Shown here piece after piece: positions 34,902-43,181 of a stretch of DNA of 64,000 bases. How positions within the stretch are numbered: position 1 is the first letter of the stretch; the number at the start of each line of letters is the position of its first letter. The notes beneath the pieces were generated by a model, which saw nothing but the letters and a program-made list of their open reading frames with translations, did not search any database and was not told the DNA's origin. The stretch comes from Bacillota bacterium (lineage in GTDB: Bacteria > Bacillota > Clostridia > Lachnospirales > Lachnospiraceae): assembly GCA_023414875.1 (NCBI GenBank), contig JAEZMV010000016.1, positions 62,001 through 126,000 on the forward strand, written 5' to 3'. The position numbers and the translations under genes were made by a program.

Positions 34902-34930
34902 ATTATACACTTATGTTCTTTTTTCGTCAA
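34902..34930 (-). promoter_or_regulatory. Sigma-A promoter of the arabinoside locus
   Basis: Minus strand TTGACG (34925-34930), a 17-base spacer and TATAAT (34902-34907): near consensus. The remaining spacer 34931-35142 shows no gene. Confidence 0.85.
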
Positions 34931-35142
34931 TATTTTTTATAATATACCATAAAATAACATTATTAAATCCTTTTATATAATAACAGCTATCCACTCCAAA
35001 TGTTACCCCCTGCTTCTATGTAAATCTTACAAGGAAAACTATTTAGATTAAAATACAAACTAAAGATGCTTACGACATACTTTTTAACACATTATGAAGC
35101 AATTTTTAACAACTTTAGACGGTGTTCTACGGTGTTTACAAG

Positions 35143-35209
35143 AAATAAAAAAGAGACTTGAAAACCCGTTAAACACGCTATATAACGCATCTTCGGGGCT
35201 TCCAAGCCT
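35143..35209 (-). terminator. Terminator of the rpsB-tsf operon
   Basis: A 14-bp stem with three G-U pairs joins 35196-35209 to 35154-35167, followed on the minus strand by CTTTTTTATTT. Confidence 0.75.
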
Positions 35210-35243
35210 CCTATCTTTCATAATGTTAAATTAGCATTATTGA

Positions 35244-35260
35244 CCCATTTGCTTTGCAAC
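35244..35260. repeat. Duplicated 3' end of tsf downstream of its stop
   Basis: CCCATTTGCTTTGCAAC is identical to 35298-35314 within tsf. In the matching frame it reads FFEKVAKQMGQ then stop, echoing the tsf end EEVAKQMGN, 54 bases away. Probably a scar of partial duplication. Confidence 0.7.
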
Positions 35261-35290
35261 CTTCTCAAAGAAGTCGGGATATACTCTTCA

Positions 35291-36223
35291 TTAATTTCCC
35301 ATTTGCTTTGCAACTTCTTCGGCAAAGTTTTCAGACTTCTTCTCAAGGCCTTCACCAGTCTCAAAACGTACGAAACGTTTTACTGTCATAGTAGCACCAA
35401 CCTGCTTGGAAACATTTGCAAGGTACTGACCAACGGTCAATTCACTATCTTTAACATAAGCCTGATCAACAAGACAGAATTCCTTTAACTCTTTGCTTAA
35501 ACGTCCCTCTAACATCTTTTCAATAATGTTTTCAGGCTTCTTGGAATTGGTAGGATCATTCATGATCTGAGCCTTTAAGATATCCTTCTCATGAGCGATG
35601 AATTCTGCAGAGATCTCAGATTGATCAACATACTTAGGGGATAACGCAGCAATCTGCATTGCAACATTCTTAGCCGCTTCCTGAACTTCTGCATTGTTAA
35701 CGGAGCAGTTAACATCTACAAGAATACCAATTCTACCGCCGCCGTGAATATAGGACACTACAAATCCGTTATCAGCAACTACTCTTTCAAATCTTCTAAT
35801 GTTCATGTTTTCGCCGATAATCGAGATCATGGTAGATAATTCTTCTTTTACTGTCTTAGATGTATCCAATGCCCATTTCTCAGCAAGGAATGTATCTAAA
35901 TCGTTCGTTGTTGAGTTCGATACCTGAGCAGCAACAGCAGCTACGAAATCTCTAAACTTCTCATTCTTAGCAACAAAGTCTGTCTCACTGTTAACTTCAA
36001 CGATAGATGCAACCTTACCATCTGCGCTTACATTTGTATCAACAATACCTTCAGCTGCGATTCTGCCCGCTTTCTTCTCAGCTGCAGCAAGTCCCTTTTC
36101 TCTTAAGAATTCAACTGCTTTATCCATATCACCTTCTGTAGCTGCAAGAGCTTTCTTGCAATCCATCATTCCGGCACCTGTCATTTCTCTTAATTCCTTT
36201 ACCATACTAGCTGTAACTTCCAT
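35291..36223 (-). CDS. tsf: Elongation factor Ts
   Basis: Nucleotide exchange factor for EF-Tu. The 310-residue protein has the N-terminal UBA-like helix with MVKELREMTGAGMMDCKKAL, core dimer motifs SETDFVAKN and YIHGGGRIGILVDV, and the long clostridial C-terminal part. GGAGGT precedes the ATG. It lies 276 bases from rpsB, with a multi-hairpin spacer between. Confidence 0.97.
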   Translation of the reverse strand: MEVTASMVKELREMTGAGMMDCKKALAATEGDMDKAVEFLREKGLAAAEKKAGRIAAEGIVDTNVSADGKVASIVEVNSETDFVAKNEKFRDFVAAVAAQVSNSTTNDLDTFLAEKWALDTSKTVKEELSTMISIIGENMNIRRFERVVADNGFVVSYIHGGGRIGILVDVNCSVNNAEVQEAAKNVAMQIAALSPKYVDQSEISAEFIAHEKDILKAQIMNDPTNSKKPENIIEKMLEGRLSKELKEFCLVDQAYVKDSELTVGQYLANVSKQVGATMTVKRFVRFETGEGLEKKSENFAEEVAKQMGN

Positions 36224-36334
36224 ATATTACCTCCTTCTACATGCTTTAGCACGTATTCAAATAATAGCGTAAATTTTCATTTAACTATGATGATGCCGCA
36301 CTGGGACATCTCAAACAGAACCTGAAAGAAGTTC

Positions 36335-36475
36335 AAAATGAATTTCCAATAGAATTCAATTTGGAGTTTATTCCAAGAATTCTTGTTTTTAGAATTCATT
36401 TCACACTTTATCCTTTATGAAAACTCACATTCTGTACTAATACAAAATGTGAGTTAACTTAATTCACCTTTAAGT
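36335..36475. repeat. Hairpin cluster between rpsB and tsf, related to the 7.3-kb element
   Basis: The segment 36340-36413 shares AATGAATTTCC, GAATTCA, AAGAATTC and GAATTC-N-TTTCACACT, in the same order, with 7522-7592. Beyond it, 36423-36456 is a 10-bp stem (AACTCACATT/AATGTGAGTT) nested within arms TCACACTT and AAGTGTGA. It lies in the transcript between rpsB and tsf and could act as an attenuator or be a degenerate repeat. Confidence 0.55.
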
Positions 36476-36499
36476 GTGAGGTGTAAACGAAATATACAA

Positions 36500-37258
36500 T
36501 TACTCCGTTACAGCTTCATCTAAATTAACCTCTGCATCCTCTTCTGCCTCAGCACTAGGAGCATCTGTTAACTGAACACCTTGATTTGCTTCTATAACAG
36601 CATCTGCCATCTTGGAAACGATTAATTTAACAGCTCTGATTGCATCATCATTACCTGGAATTACAAAATCTAATTCTTCAGGATCACAGTTAGTATCTGC
36701 TATACCAATCAACGGAATACCAAGGGTGTGAGCTTCTTGGATACAAATTCTTTCCTTCTTAGGGTCTACTACGAAGATAGCATCCGGAATATTCTTCATG
36801 TTCTTGATACCACCAAGATTCTTCTCAAGCTTTTCCCATTCTTTTTTCAACTGGATAACTTCTTTTTTAGGGAGAACGTCAAAGGTACCATCCTCTGACA
36901 TTTTTTCAATTTCTCTTAATCTTGCAACTCTGCTCTTGATGGTTTTGAAGTTAGTTAACATACCACCCAACCATCTCTCATTAACATAATACATACCGCT
37001 ACGCTCAGCTTCAGTCTTAACTGCATCCTGTGCTTGCTTCTTTGTACCAACGAAAAGTACGGTTCCACCCTCTGCAACTACATTCTTGATTGCAGTGTAA
37101 GCTTCGTCTACTTTACCTACAGATTTCTGTAAGTCAATAATGTAGATACCGTTTCTCTCTGTGTAGATGTACTCCGCCATTTTCGGGTTCCATCTTCTTG
37201 TCTGGTGTCCAAAATGTACACCGGCTTCCAATAACTGTTTCATTGAAATAACGCTCAT
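36500..37258 (-). CDS. rpsB: 30S ribosomal protein S2
   Basis: Small-subunit protein, 252 residues. [47 protein letters not shown] and [11 protein letters not shown] are the S2 hallmarks. An acidic tail follows. GGAGG lies before ATG 37258; the frame from 37291 has a weaker context. A strong promoter and a structured leader lie just upstream. Confidence 0.97.
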   Translation of the reverse strand: MSVISMKQLLEAGVHFGHQTRRWNPKMAEYIYTERNGIYIIDLQKSVGKVDEAYTAIKNVVAEGGTVLFVGTKKQAQDAVKTEAERSGMYYVNERWLGGMLTNFKTIKSRVARLREIEKMSEDGTFDVLPKKEVIQLKKEWEKLEKNLGGIKNMKNIPDAIFVVDPKKERICIQEAHTLGIPLIGIADTNCDPEELDFVIPGNDDAIRAVKLIVSKMADAVIEANQGVQLTDAPSAEAEEDAEVNLDEAVTE

Positions 37259-37287
37259 AATATTCCTCCATTTGGTTGTTTTCTTCC

Positions 37288-37347
37288 GCATATGTCATAT
37301 TCCTGACAGACCTCTTGCTTGTGGCACCTTGTCTGGAATCAATATGC
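37288..37347 (-). promoter_or_regulatory. Structured rpsB leader, probable S2 autoregulatory RNA
   Basis: On the minus strand, three nested stems: GCATAT/ATATGC outside, ATTCC/GGAAT, then GACA/TGTC around a 21-base loop. It lies in the 5' leader between promoter and ribosome site. Ribosomal protein leaders of this kind often bind their own protein product; that role is inferred. Confidence 0.6.
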
Positions 37348-37365
37348 GTGTAATTTGACTACGAA

Positions 37366-37394
37366 ATTATAACATAACATTTCTTGGATAGCAA
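37366..37394 (-). promoter_or_regulatory. Sigma-A promoter of rpsB-tsf
   Basis: Minus strand TTGCTA (37389-37394), a 17-base spacer and TATAAT (37366-37371), placed about 105 bases before the rpsB start. Confidence 0.8.
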
Positions 37395-37438
37395 GTTTTA
37401 TTTATTCGAATTATAATAAAATGTAACATTTCATCAAA

Positions 37439-38044
37439 TTATTTTGAGGTTATCATAGTAACAATTTCTTCATAAGAAGCACCTTTTCTTATAGAATAGC
37501 TACCTACTCTGATAATACTTGCTTTATTAACGTTAACTATATATTGGTTGAAATCTTCACCATCGTCGATTAATCCAATATCCTCCAACATGGTAGCTAC
37601 CTTACCGGAAGACATTCCACTCTTAATTACAAACGATATTTCCGTATTAGCCTGCTCCTCATCATTTGGAGTACCAGTCGGTGATGGCTCCGGCGATTTC
37701 GTAGGCTCAACTGTTGGTTGTACTGTTGGTTCAACTGTTGGCTGTGCTGTTGGCTCAACTGTTGGCTGTGCTGTAGGCTCTATCGTTGGCTCTACCGATG
37801 GCTCTGCTGTAGGTTCAGCCGTAGGCGTTATAGAAGGCATTACAGACGGTGTAATTGAAGGATTAATTGAATCCAGTACTTCTTCTAGATTCTTATTACC
37901 GTCTTCCATAACCATCCCAAGGGCCTTAGCCTTTTTAATTATTTCTTTATCGCTTAATTTTTCTTGTTTAACTCCTATTGCGAATATAAGTGTCGTAAGA
38001 ATAATTCCTAATCCCAGACCTCTCATATAATATTTCAGTTTCAT
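37439..38044 (-). CDS. Membrane-anchored protein with MltG-type LysM-like domain, no catalytic domain
   Basis: A 201-residue protein, last in the flagellar operon. One membrane segment near residues 7-25, a short helix (LSDKEIIKKAKALGM), a Pro/Thr/Glu/Val repeat linker (about 60-125, PTVEPTAQPTVEPT pattern encoded by 12-bp and 24-bp repeats), then a C-terminal domain ISFVIKSGMSSGKVATMLED with SYSIRKGASYEEIVTMIT. That domain resembles the LysM-like part of the endolytic transglycosylase MltG, without its catalytic part. A wall-binding role near the flagellum is inferred. The repeat linker may vary in length. Confidence 0.65.
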   Translation of the reverse strand: MKLKYYMRGLGLGIILTTLIFAIGVKQEKLSDKEIIKKAKALGMVMEDGNKNLEEVLDSINPSITPSVMPSITPTAEPTAEPSVEPTIEPTAQPTVEPTAQPTVEPTVQPTVEPTKSPEPSPTGTPNDEEQANTEISFVIKSGMSSGKVATMLEDIGLIDDGEDFNQYIVNVNKASIIRVGSYSIRKGASYEEIVTMITSK

Positions 38045-38066
38045 ATAGTTACACCAAGCCTTTCAA

Positions 38067-38768
38067 TTACTTCTTACCCTTGTACAAGTCGATTACGAGT
38101 TTAACTTCACCTTGTCCAAGATTTAATAACTTGGATATTTCCATGATTGACTTTCCTCTAGAATATAACGTCAATATTTGCGAATTACTATTTGAATTCA
38201 AACTGGTTAACGATTGAATATCCTGAGTTAGTTCCGAGGGAGTTGTTGTTACCGCTTTCGTCGTTTTTTCATTTCGGATAGTTTGAGATGTCGGTTTTAC
38301 AGCTGACTGGCTTTTCTGCTCCTTACCGGACCCATTTTTTTCAATCATGTTTTTGCTTTCTATGATATCCTGAACCTTCTTTTTGGATGAATCTATTTCT
38401 CTTACAGCTGCCTTTAATTCCTTTTCCTTATCATTCAACATGCTATAAAGAAATACAACCTCTTCATGATTTTTATTGATCTTTTCTAAGATCTGATCAG
38501 AAAATTCACTGACAGCCATTATCTTTTCATTGGATAAGTTACTTAACGCATCATCGGTTCGAATAATTACCTCTTCACTTATTTCTGTAAAGATTTCATC
38601 CATCTTATCCTTTATTTGCTTTATATCTTCTTCAGTCAAGCTGTTTTCCACTGATAATGCTTTACCAGTTGGCTGGATTGCTGAAATTTCATTCTTATCC
38701 ACAAGGATGCAACTTATGAAAATTGTTATAATTCCAATAATAATTAAGGCTATCTCTAATGGGCTCAT
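38067..38768 (-). CDS. DUF6115-like membrane protein with coiled coil and C-terminal HTH
   Basis: A 233-residue protein with an N-terminal membrane segment (about 3-21), a long helical region likely to form a coiled coil (about 40-140), a Ser/Thr/Lys-rich linker and a C-terminal LYSRGKSIMEISKLLNLGQG then EVKLVIDLYKGKK, which looks like a helix-turn-helix of the DUF6115 family seen at the end of Lachnospiraceae flagellar operons. Function unknown. GGAGA precedes the ATG. Confidence 0.65.
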   Translation of the reverse strand: MSPLEIALIIIGIITIFISCILVDKNEISAIQPTGKALSVENSLTEEDIKQIKDKMDEIFTEISEEVIIRTDDALSNLSNEKIMAVSEFSDQILEKINKNHEEVVFLYSMLNDKEKELKAAVREIDSSKKKVQDIIESKNMIEKNGSGKEQKSQSAVKPTSQTIRNEKTTKAVTTTPSELTQDIQSLTSLNSNSNSQILTLYSRGKSIMEISKLLNLGQGEVKLVIDLYKGKK

Positions 38769-38812
38769 TTTAAATCTCCATTTCTAACAAATCAATTTCC
38801 TGTACCAAAGCC

Positions 38813-39118
38813 CTAAATCAAAATATCAAAATTTCCGTTCTTTGATGGAGCTTTGGGGTTTTTTTCTTCTTCCTGTTCTTTCTTTTGTTTCTTATTATCT
38901 TCTTTTTTGTACATATTATTTCCTTTTTCCTTCGCATCATAACGATATTCGTTATATTCCGCATTCGTAGTTTGTGTCGGTTTATACTTTTCCTGCTTAA
39001 TCGTTGTTTGAAAACTTCTGCTTTGGTGTTCCTGCGCATGCTGCGTTCTCTGGATCTCCGTATGCTTTATCTGTGTCGCCTCTTGCGTTCTCAAAATGTC
39101 AATAGGTCGAATCGGCAT
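38813..39118 (-). CDS. Small charged protein of the flagellar operon
   Basis: A 101-residue protein starting MPIRPIDILRTQEATQIKHT and continuing with a highly charged, Gln/Lys/Glu-rich, probably unstructured body, ending NGNFDILI. Proteins with an MPIRPID-type start occur at this place in related flagellar operons; no function is known to me. The ribosome site GGAGGTGATC is a 10-base perfect match to the 16S rRNA tail, ending two bases before the ATG, an unusually strong initiation signal for such a small gene. Confidence 0.65.
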   Translation of the reverse strand: MPIRPIDILRTQEATQIKHTEIQRTQHAQEHQSRSFQTTIKQEKYKPTQTTNAEYNEYRYDAKEKGNNMYKKEDNKKQKKEQEEEKNPKAPSKNGNFDILI

Positions 39119-39233
39119 AGGATCACCTCCATTCTGAAGTTTACAAAATTATGTGTAACTGTTTATATGATACCTTCACTATCCAAATATCGTTTCATTT
39201 CACTTTGAAAATCAATGTAATACTCTAGATAAT

Positions 39234-40835
39234 TTATAACGGCAACACCTTAATATCTGCACGATCACGTACAAATTTACTGTGATGCGTTTCCTCCCTT
39301 ATGAAATGAACCACATTTGAAATGACGAGCTTCGTACCGGGATAAACAATATCTGAGACTTTTATTATGCCGGAGGAGTTATTATCCATTTCAATTCTTA
39401 GGTCTTCATAACGTTTTCTTGCTTCTTTGATTTGAGTTTCCAACATAATATTATTCTGAGTTACCTGCTTTAGATATTCCTTCTTTTCAGGGGTAATCTG
39501 TATCCCCATGGTAAACTTCTTTCGGAACATAATCAATGCTTGTGCCAGCTTTTCTTTATCAGCGATCATAATGGCAAGCTTTTTCTCCAGTTCCCGAAAT
39601 TCCTCTGAAATCTTCGGATCAATTCCTACTTCTAGTAATGTAGATGTTCCCATATGAGAACCTGCCGTTTTCACAGTGATCATAGTCCCTGACCTAATCT
39701 CACCACCGGTTACGAAGCCTCTTCTTCCTCCTACAATTACTTCTCCTTTAGCGGATACTTTACTATGTAAAATAGATTCAGTTGATATATATCCACCGGC
39801 AATTACCTCTGCATTTTCAATAAACTTGGTAATGATATTACTATTTGCCTTCAGGATACCTTTATTCATACCCTGCATACCTCGTTTTAATATAATTTGC
39901 CCGCCTGCCTCTATATAAGCTCCTTCTACAACACCATTAACCTCAATGTCACCTTTTGCCCTTACAACAAAACCGGTGATTACATTTCCACGGATTATAA
40001 CGTTTCCTTCATAGATAATATCACCGGTAGATGCATCCACATCCGCTCCTACTTCGAAGGTATCAGAAACAAATACTCTTCCGTCGACCAGGCTTACATG
40101 TCCATCCACGTTTGAGTACATTCTTAAACCATCCTCAGAAAGGTAAGCATTGTTACCGTGTCTGAGCACACGATTATTTACCTTTAAAGGACGTATCATA
40201 TTACCACAAACGTCAATACCGGGCTTACCAGCGTACATCGGTGTGAGGGTTGCCAGCAACTCATTTTTATTACAGTGACTTATCATGTCCAGCTGATGAA
40301 AATCTACCGAGCCGTCATCATTTCTTTTTGGCTTTAATGTTAAGTCTGTATTAAAATGATATTCGATGACTGCATCATGTCCCTGGATAGGAGGGGTAGC
40401 TTTGGCTAATATATAGTTTGTACAATACTGTCTCTCCAACAAAAATTCTGCTATTACCTTCTCATCCACACCATACTTTACACCGGAACGAACTAGTGCA
40501 TTTACGATATCATCCTTTGTAAGTACGTGTCCATTATTCGACGGTGGATAGAATCTAGCATTGGCAAACATTCTTTCCTCGTTGATAACAATTTTAATAA
40601 TCTCGTTTATCGGTGGCCTGATAGAAGGTGTTATTCTGACATCTACCTGACCTTTCATTGAAGCTATCGCCCTACCAATTGCAATTTTATCAAAATTATA
40701 TATATTAATATCATATAAATAATTACTGATTTCGTCATAAAAGACAGCTTCTCCGCCAGCCTCTTCTTCAAATATTCTTAAATACGTACCATCTTCTTTT
40801 ATCAGTAATTGAAAATAGCCATTTTTACCGTTCAT
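39234..40835 (-). CDS. FapA (DUF342) flagellar assembly protein A
   Basis: A 533-residue protein with an N-terminal region (MNGKNGYFQLLIKEDGTYLR), a DUF342/FapA beta-helix core containing GKPGIDVCGNMI, VIIRGNVITGFVVRAKGDIE and VNGVVEGAYIEAGGQIILKR, and a C-terminal coiled coil (about 400-475) ending in a small beta domain. FapA proteins are linked to cell-wall and flagellar functions in Gram-positives and have been tied to histidine-kinase control in Vibrio. It follows sigD by 63 bases. GGAGG precedes the ATG. Confidence 0.85.
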   Translation of the reverse strand: MNGKNGYFQLLIKEDGTYLRIFEEEAGGEAVFYDEISNYLYDINIYNFDKIAIGRAIASMKGQVDVRITPSIRPPINEIIKIVINEERMFANARFYPPSNNGHVLTKDDIVNALVRSGVKYGVDEKVIAEFLLERQYCTNYILAKATPPIQGHDAVIEYHFNTDLTLKPKRNDDGSVDFHQLDMISHCNKNELLATLTPMYAGKPGIDVCGNMIRPLKVNNRVLRHGNNAYLSEDGLRMYSNVDGHVSLVDGRVFVSDTFEVGADVDASTGDIIYEGNVIIRGNVITGFVVRAKGDIEVNGVVEGAYIEAGGQIILKRGMQGMNKGILKANSNIITKFIENAEVIAGGYISTESILHSKVSAKGEVIVGGRRGFVTGGEIRSGTMITVKTAGSHMGTSTLLEVGIDPKISEEFRELEKKLAIMIADKEKLAQALIMFRKKFTMGIQITPEKKEYLKQVTQNNIMLETQIKEARKRYEDLRIEMDNNSSGIIKVSDIVYPGTKLVISNVVHFIREETHHSKFVRDRADIKVLPL

Positions 40836-40898
40836 CTTTACCTCCTATCTTAGTTTCCATTGCATCCAATGAAAACATTATGTCATACCTATGGATGT

Positions 40899-41666
40899 CT
40901 AATAACTAGCTAAGAGTTCAATATTGTTTCCCAGTTTAACTTTCATCTTATGGAGTGCTTTTGTATGTAATTGGGAAATTCTAGATTCCGAAACCTCAAG
41001 AATTCGACTAATTTCCTTTAAAGTTAATTCTTCGTAATAATAGAGTATAATTACTCTTTTTTCTTTCTCAGTCAGTGATTCTAACGTTTTAATAAGAAGT
41101 TCCTTTAATTCCTGTTTTTCAAATAGCTTATCAGGCTGATCAAAGCTTGCCGTCAAGCTTTGTTCCACCTTACCTTCACTACCCTGTTCCATAAATTCAT
41201 CTAAGGAAATTATGTTTGTAACTTTTGTCTGATTCTGCCAATTCTCTAACTCATCCACAGTAATTTCAAGCTCTGAGGCAATCTCTTCATCGTTTGCCAT
41301 TCGTCCATATTTTACCTCAAGGTTTTGGCAAGCGATATCGATTTTACGTTGCTTTTGTCTAATACTTCGAGGAATCCAATCCATTTTTCTGATTTGATCT
41401 AGGATAGCACCTCTGATTCTTAAAGAAGCATACGTCTCAAATTTTACCCCTTTGGCATAATCAAATTTATCTATTGCATCAATTAAACCAAAGGTACCAT
41501 AACCAACCAAGTCATCATATTCAACGTTATAGCCTAAATACATACTCAGCCGTCCTGCCACCAACTTAACTAATCCTGCATATTCAATTATAATTTTCTC
41601 CTGAAGCTCCGGACTTCTTTTTCTTGAATAATCTTCCCAGAGCTTTTGTTTATTTTCAGCGCTCAT
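40899..41666 (-). CDS. sigD: Flagellar sigma factor SigD / FliA (sigma-28)
   Basis: Directs RNA polymerase to late flagellar and chemotaxis genes. The 255-residue protein has region 2 (VEYDDLVGYGTFGLIDAIDK, FETYASLRIRGAILDQIRKM, DWIPRS), region 3 and region 4 (LTEKEKRVIILYYYEELTLK, EISRILEVSESRISQLHTKA). The FliA/WhiG signature DWIPRSIRQK is present. It is placed within the operon it helps control, as in Bacillus. No obvious flgM in the window. Confidence 0.95.
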   Translation of the reverse strand: MSAENKQKLWEDYSRKRSPELQEKIIIEYAGLVKLVAGRLSMYLGYNVEYDDLVGYGTFGLIDAIDKFDYAKGVKFETYASLRIRGAILDQIRKMDWIPRSIRQKQRKIDIACQNLEVKYGRMANDEEIASELEITVDELENWQNQTKVTNIISLDEFMEQGSEGKVEQSLTASFDQPDKLFEKQELKELLIKTLESLTEKEKRVIILYYYEELTLKEISRILEVSESRISQLHTKALHKMKVKLGNNIELLASY

Positions 41667-41702
41667 ATCTCCTCCTGAAATTCAACTGTATTAATGCAGA
41701 AA

Positions 41703-41954
41703 TTATTCTTTATTCTCCTCCGATGGTTTTCCCTCGTCTTCTTGAATTTCTTCCGTTTCTTCTTTTTTCGGATTTATAGTAAAGGCTTTCTTTATGATCA
41801 CTTTTGCGATTAATCCTAGGATATAAAAAATAATAATAACGAGCAGTAAGCGCTTTAAGCCCGTAATCACTTCAACCTTATTCATAATATTAATAATGCT
41901 GGTGATTGCACCGGCTATCAGCATAATAAATGCTGGTATATATCGTTCCTTCAA
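41703..41954 (-). CDS. Small two-helix membrane protein of the flagellar operon
   Basis: An 83-residue protein with two hydrophobic segments (about 7-24 and 35-55) and an acidic tail rich in E and K. An ATG at 41966 lies in frame, but GGAGG sits inside that extension, five bases before TTG 41954, so a TTG start is preferred. It sits between cheD and sigD. No known family recognised. Confidence 0.55.
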   Translation of the reverse strand: MKERYIPAFIMLIAGAITSIINIMNKVEVITGLKRLLLVIIIFYILGLIAKVIIKKAFTINPKKEETEEIQEDEGKPSEENKE

Positions 41955-42041
41955 GTTAACCTCCATCTACGCGTAAAACACTCAAGCATTTTTAAAAATT
42001 ATCATACATATTGTATCAGAAGTAATTATGGTAATGGGTTA

Positions 42042-42527
42042 TTATATAATTTTTCTGTCCTTACCAACTGATTTTATTAGTAAATCACCGGTTTCCGGAT
42101 AAAACTCTATTGTTCTACCATAATTCGCTCCGGTATCTTCTGCTATAATTGTAATACCCAGCTGCTGTAGCTTAAGCTTTGTAGCCTCGATATTTCGTTC
42201 ACCAATTCGCATCATTTCATTGTTATTATTGAAAGCGAACATTTGAGCTCCACCAGCAATTTTAGATATTAGTACCCTACGTTCTGCTCCAATGGATATC
42301 ATCTGTTTAATTAACAAATCTATTCCAGTATCAGCGAACTTGGCTTTATTCTCATTATTTAGTATTTTTGTACTGTCCGGTAACATAATATGTACCATTC
42401 CGGCTATTTTCCTTATGGGGTCATAAAGTACAATGCCCACGCAGGATCCAAGTCCCAATGTTGTCAATACATTTGGTGAGGTACATACATTTAAGTCAGC
42501 CATTCCTACTTTTATCATATCGTTCAT
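42042..42527 (-). CDS. cheD: CheD chemoreceptor glutamine deamidase
   Basis: Deamidates receptor glutamines and binds CheC to adjust adaptation. The 161-residue protein has the catalytic cysteine in LGLGSCVGIVLYD and histidine in AGMVHIMLPDS, and the typical KIAGGAQMF. It follows cheC by 10 bases, matching the CheC-CheD interaction. Confidence 0.95.
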   Translation of the reverse strand: MNDMIKVGMADLNVCTSPNVLTTLGLGSCVGIVLYDPIRKIAGMVHIMLPDSTKILNNENKAKFADTGIDLLIKQMISIGAERRVLISKIAGGAQMFAFNNNNEMMRIGERNIEATKLKLQQLGITIIAEDTGANYGRTIEFYPETGDLLIKSVGKDRKII

Positions 42528-42537
42528 GTATTAACCT

Positions 42538-43158
42538 CTATAATCCTAATGATGACAATATTGCTTCATATGATTCCAAAGTAGGAATCAATATAAAATA
42601 TCCGTTTACTGATCTGTTATCGTCTCCAAATTCCGTCTCAATCAGTAATGCTTTATCACCGATTTTTCCAAATTCTATTGCAGGAACACTTAAAATTGCT
42701 CCTGCCATATCAATTGCCATATAGGGAATACTGGACGTAATTAAAATATTAGTTAAAGTAGAGAGTGAGGAAAGATACGCTCCGGCAATGATATTACCAA
42801 TTTCATTCAATGCCGATAGTTCCATTTCAGAGAATTCACCCGTAACGGTTTCATAGGCGCTACCTACCAATAAGTTTACAAGATGCCTGGATGCTTTCAT
42901 ATCCATCATGAACATCATCATTCCTTCAATCTGGCCTTCCAATGTAAAAAGAATTCCCACTACTAGATTCTCAGCTCCGCCAACAATATCAGAAAGCTCT
43001 TTAAATTCTAACAAATCTACCTTAGGAACCTTCATATCTAATTTAGCATTAATCATTTGAGAGAGGGCTGTTGTGGCATTTCCAGCTCCTATATTGCCGA
43101 TCTCCCGCAGAACATCAAATTGCATATGATCAATCTGGTTTAAATTAATGTGTGACAC
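42538..43158 (-). CDS. cheC: CheC, CheY-P phosphatase
   Basis: Removes phosphate from CheY-P, stimulated by CheD. The 206-residue protein keeps both phosphatase sites with the E-x-x-N pattern: LREIGNIGAGNATTALSQ and LNEIGNIIAGAYLSSL. Starts at GTG 43158 (AGGAGAG upstream) or GTG 43167, which overlaps that site. Confidence 0.93.
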   Translation of the reverse strand: MSHINLNQIDHMQFDVLREIGNIGAGNATTALSQMINAKLDMKVPKVDLLEFKELSDIVGGAENLVVGILFTLEGQIEGMMMFMMDMKASRHLVNLLVGSAYETVTGEFSEMELSALNEIGNIIAGAYLSSLSTLTNILITSSIPYMAIDMAGAILSVPAIEFGKIGDKALLIETEFGDDNRSVNGYFILIPTLESYEAILSSLGL

Positions 43159-43181
43159 AACATTCACCTCTCCTTCAATTA

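Noticed and set aside
37548..38030. Rightward 160-codon frame rich in Val-Gly-Ser repeats
   Set aside because: It is the antisense of the Pro/Thr/Glu repeat linker of the MltG-LysM-like gene.
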